Shown here piece by piece: positions 6,301 to 6,624 of a stretch of 6,624 bases of DNA. How positions within the stretch are numbered: position 1 is the stretch's first letter; each line of letters opens with the position of its first letter. Origin of the DNA: Deltaproteobacteria bacterium (GTDB taxonomy: Bacteria; Desulfobacterota; Dissulfuribacteria; Dissulfuribacterales; QOAL01); the NCBI GenBank assembly GCA_026996955.1, contig JALWJV010000081.1:1-6624 (forward strand), read 5' to 3'. The notes under the pieces were generated by a model. It saw nothing but the letters and a program-made list of their open reading frames with translations. It did no database searches and was not told the DNA's origin. The position numbers and the translations under genes are program-made.

Positions 6301-6624
6301 GCAAGCCTGTTGAGCCGGAAAAGTTGCTTGCAAAGCTTTCCCGATGGATAACCGGAGATGGTGCGTCTAAAGGGGATTCTTCAGGGGCTGTTACAGGCAA
6401 AGTCTCTGTTTCTGCCAGTGAGGAAGGAGGAGACAGCGGGCCTGACCGCAGCAGGCTTCCTGCCTCTGTAGCCGGGATTGATATAAAATCCGGCCTCAGG
6501 CGGGTTGGGGGAAATGATACCCTTTACATTACCCTGCTTAATACACTTGCAAATGAAAACAGAGGCGTCGCTGATGAAATAAGGGGGCTTGTAGCCCAGG
6601 GAAAGATGGAAGAGGCGGCAAGAG
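3363..6624 (+). CDS. 7TMR-DISM hybrid sensor histidine kinase with two receivers and a truncated Hpt (3' end beyond window)
   Basis: This membrane-bound multistep phosphorelay kinase has 1087 complete codons visible and no stop before the window edge. In order it shows a signal peptide (1-46: basic n-region, hydrophobic LFPVLMLLPFLIFVG, cleavage likely after TASA); a 7TMR-DISMED2 sensor domain (about 50-197, with YWFRF at 106-110); a seven-helix 7TMR-DISM domain (about 213-410, ending LALADRVNVMKREKE); and a charged coiled coil (417-485). HisKA follows with NMSHEIRTPM, where H493 is the phosphorylation site. HATPase_c carries the N box NLTSNAVKF (606-614), DSGIGI (642-647) and GGTGLGLA (671-678). 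Receiver 1 has D737/D738, D786, S816 and K838. Receiver 2 has E886/D887, D929, T959 and K981. From about 1030 an Hpt-like segment begins (AGIDIKSGLRRVGGNDTLY), but its phospho-accepting His is not reached. All seen catalytic residues are intact. ATG 3363 overlaps hemA by 11 bp; a start at ATG 3459 would remove most of the signal peptide. The ligand is unknown, and no DNA-binding output domain is seen. Confidence 0.93.
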   Translation, partial: MSPKIVSRPTFFLNRPCQCLSHLLPISLFPVLMLLPFLIFVGTASASDSLILTHSQEVYKLGPMMGVLEDPDHSLTIDDVASERFASKFAPTGKEAPGFGFTSSAYWFRFSVVNMTRDRREYFLEIDYPLLDHVDLYVPAENGTWECKKAGDRIPFDEREIKHVNFLFPIQLDYGRQATFFIRCQTSSSMNMPITLLSTDALVNRTQNEELMLGLYFGILLAMLAYNLILCVMIRDWIYFYYVLFVGCFGMFQLGLNGIAFEYFWPRSIWWANASIPFFICSSYLFGTQFTRAILNTREFVPRLDRVLRVIMYVASAGVVASLTMPYSVSIKLATFIIPGVLVHIICGFICTARGYRPALYYAVAWTVSLVGMTIFSLKTFGILDNNFFTTWSMQMGSAWEVIILALALADRVNVMKREKEKIQADYTARLEEANRRLEEFNSQLEREVAARTRELQKSNEFLRREARERKLAEEKAEAANRAKSEFLANMSHEIRTPMNAIVGMTALALNMELPAKIRQYLTVVKASAHALLGLVNDILDFSKIEAGKLQLEQIPFELNSVLDNLADIFCEKASSKGIELLFLIDHDVPVYLAGDPVRLGQVLMNLTSNAVKFTDKGEIIVHCQLVDMEDDKVTLKFVVSDSGIGIDEERINVLFDAFTQADSSITRKFGGTGLGLAICRNIVELMGGEIQAYKKPEGGSVFWFTAVFAVSDQEHDQDDIEEIKRLVGGRRVLVVDDNQASRLVLNTMLSGYGMDVTEASSGDEAVVSAVNAAIEGEPFDIIIMDWKMPGSDGITAAATIRATREVADTPIIMLSAFGKDEERRRAEAAGIRTFLLKPVKGRVLIRKIMAELGLAADESSDAAGNESEGMVDLDRLKGSRILLVEDNAINQQVAVEILKNAGINVVIASDGKEAVSLAGPDFDAILMDIQMPEMDGYEATRAIRKMPGMENVPIIAMTAHALKGDRDKAITAGMDDYLSKPVEPEKLLAKLSRWITGDGASKGDSSGAVTGKVSVSASEEGGDSGPDRSRLPASVAGIDIKSGLRRVGGNDTLYITLLNTLANENRGVADEIRGLVAQGKMEEAAR

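Noticed and set aside
1..6624. CRISPR array, tRNA, rRNA or insertion sequence
   Set aside because: No regularly spaced repeats, no cloverleaf-like or rRNA-like sequence and no transposase motif were seen in any part of the window.

Overview
The window reads as a chromosomal segment from an anaerobic, cytochrome-rich bacterium. The gene order (stand-alone precorrin-2 dehydrogenase, CcsA-type cytochrome c assembly protein, glutamyl-tRNA reductase) and the protein style suggest Desulfobacterota (former Deltaproteobacteria, for example sulfate reducers). That placement is an inference from gene order and family resemblance, not from a database search.

Layout: positions 1 to about 445 are a conspicuously AT-rich stretch with no convincing gene. 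It holds a perfect 12-bp palindrome (20-31), a 12-bp AT-rich stem-loop (132-169), an 11-bp inverted repeat (261-271 with 332-342) and a perfect TATAAT box (368-373) that could drive the genes downstream. Four genes then follow on the + strand, tightly packed: a precorrin-2 dehydrogenase/siroheme synthase (446-1123), a CcsA-like heme-handling membrane protein (1116-1943), hemA (2030-3373) and a very large hybrid sensor histidine kinase (3363 to beyond the window end). The first pair overlaps by 8 bp and the last pair by 11 bp. Only the 86-bp gap before hemA breaks the packing. No intrinsic terminator is visible between the genes, so one polycistronic transcript is likely.

How the genes fit together: HemA makes the first dedicated precursor of all tetrapyrroles from glutamyl-tRNA. 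The precorrin-2 dehydrogenase commits part of that flow to sirohydrochlorin and siroheme; in many sulfate reducers this is also the route to heme through the Ahb pathway. CcsA delivers heme to apocytochromes c outside the cytoplasmic membrane. The cluster therefore links tetrapyrrole synthesis to cytochrome c maturation.

The unexpected member is the kinase. It has a signal peptide, a 7TMR-DISMED2 extracytoplasmic domain, a seven-helix 7TMR-DISM membrane domain, a coiled coil, HisKA, HATPase_c, two complete receiver domains and the beginning of an Hpt domain cut off by the window end. Its start codon lies inside the 3' end of hemA, which suggests translational coupling to tetrapyrrole synthesis. 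Nothing in the sequence identifies its ligand or its output, and I see no wholly new type of system here.
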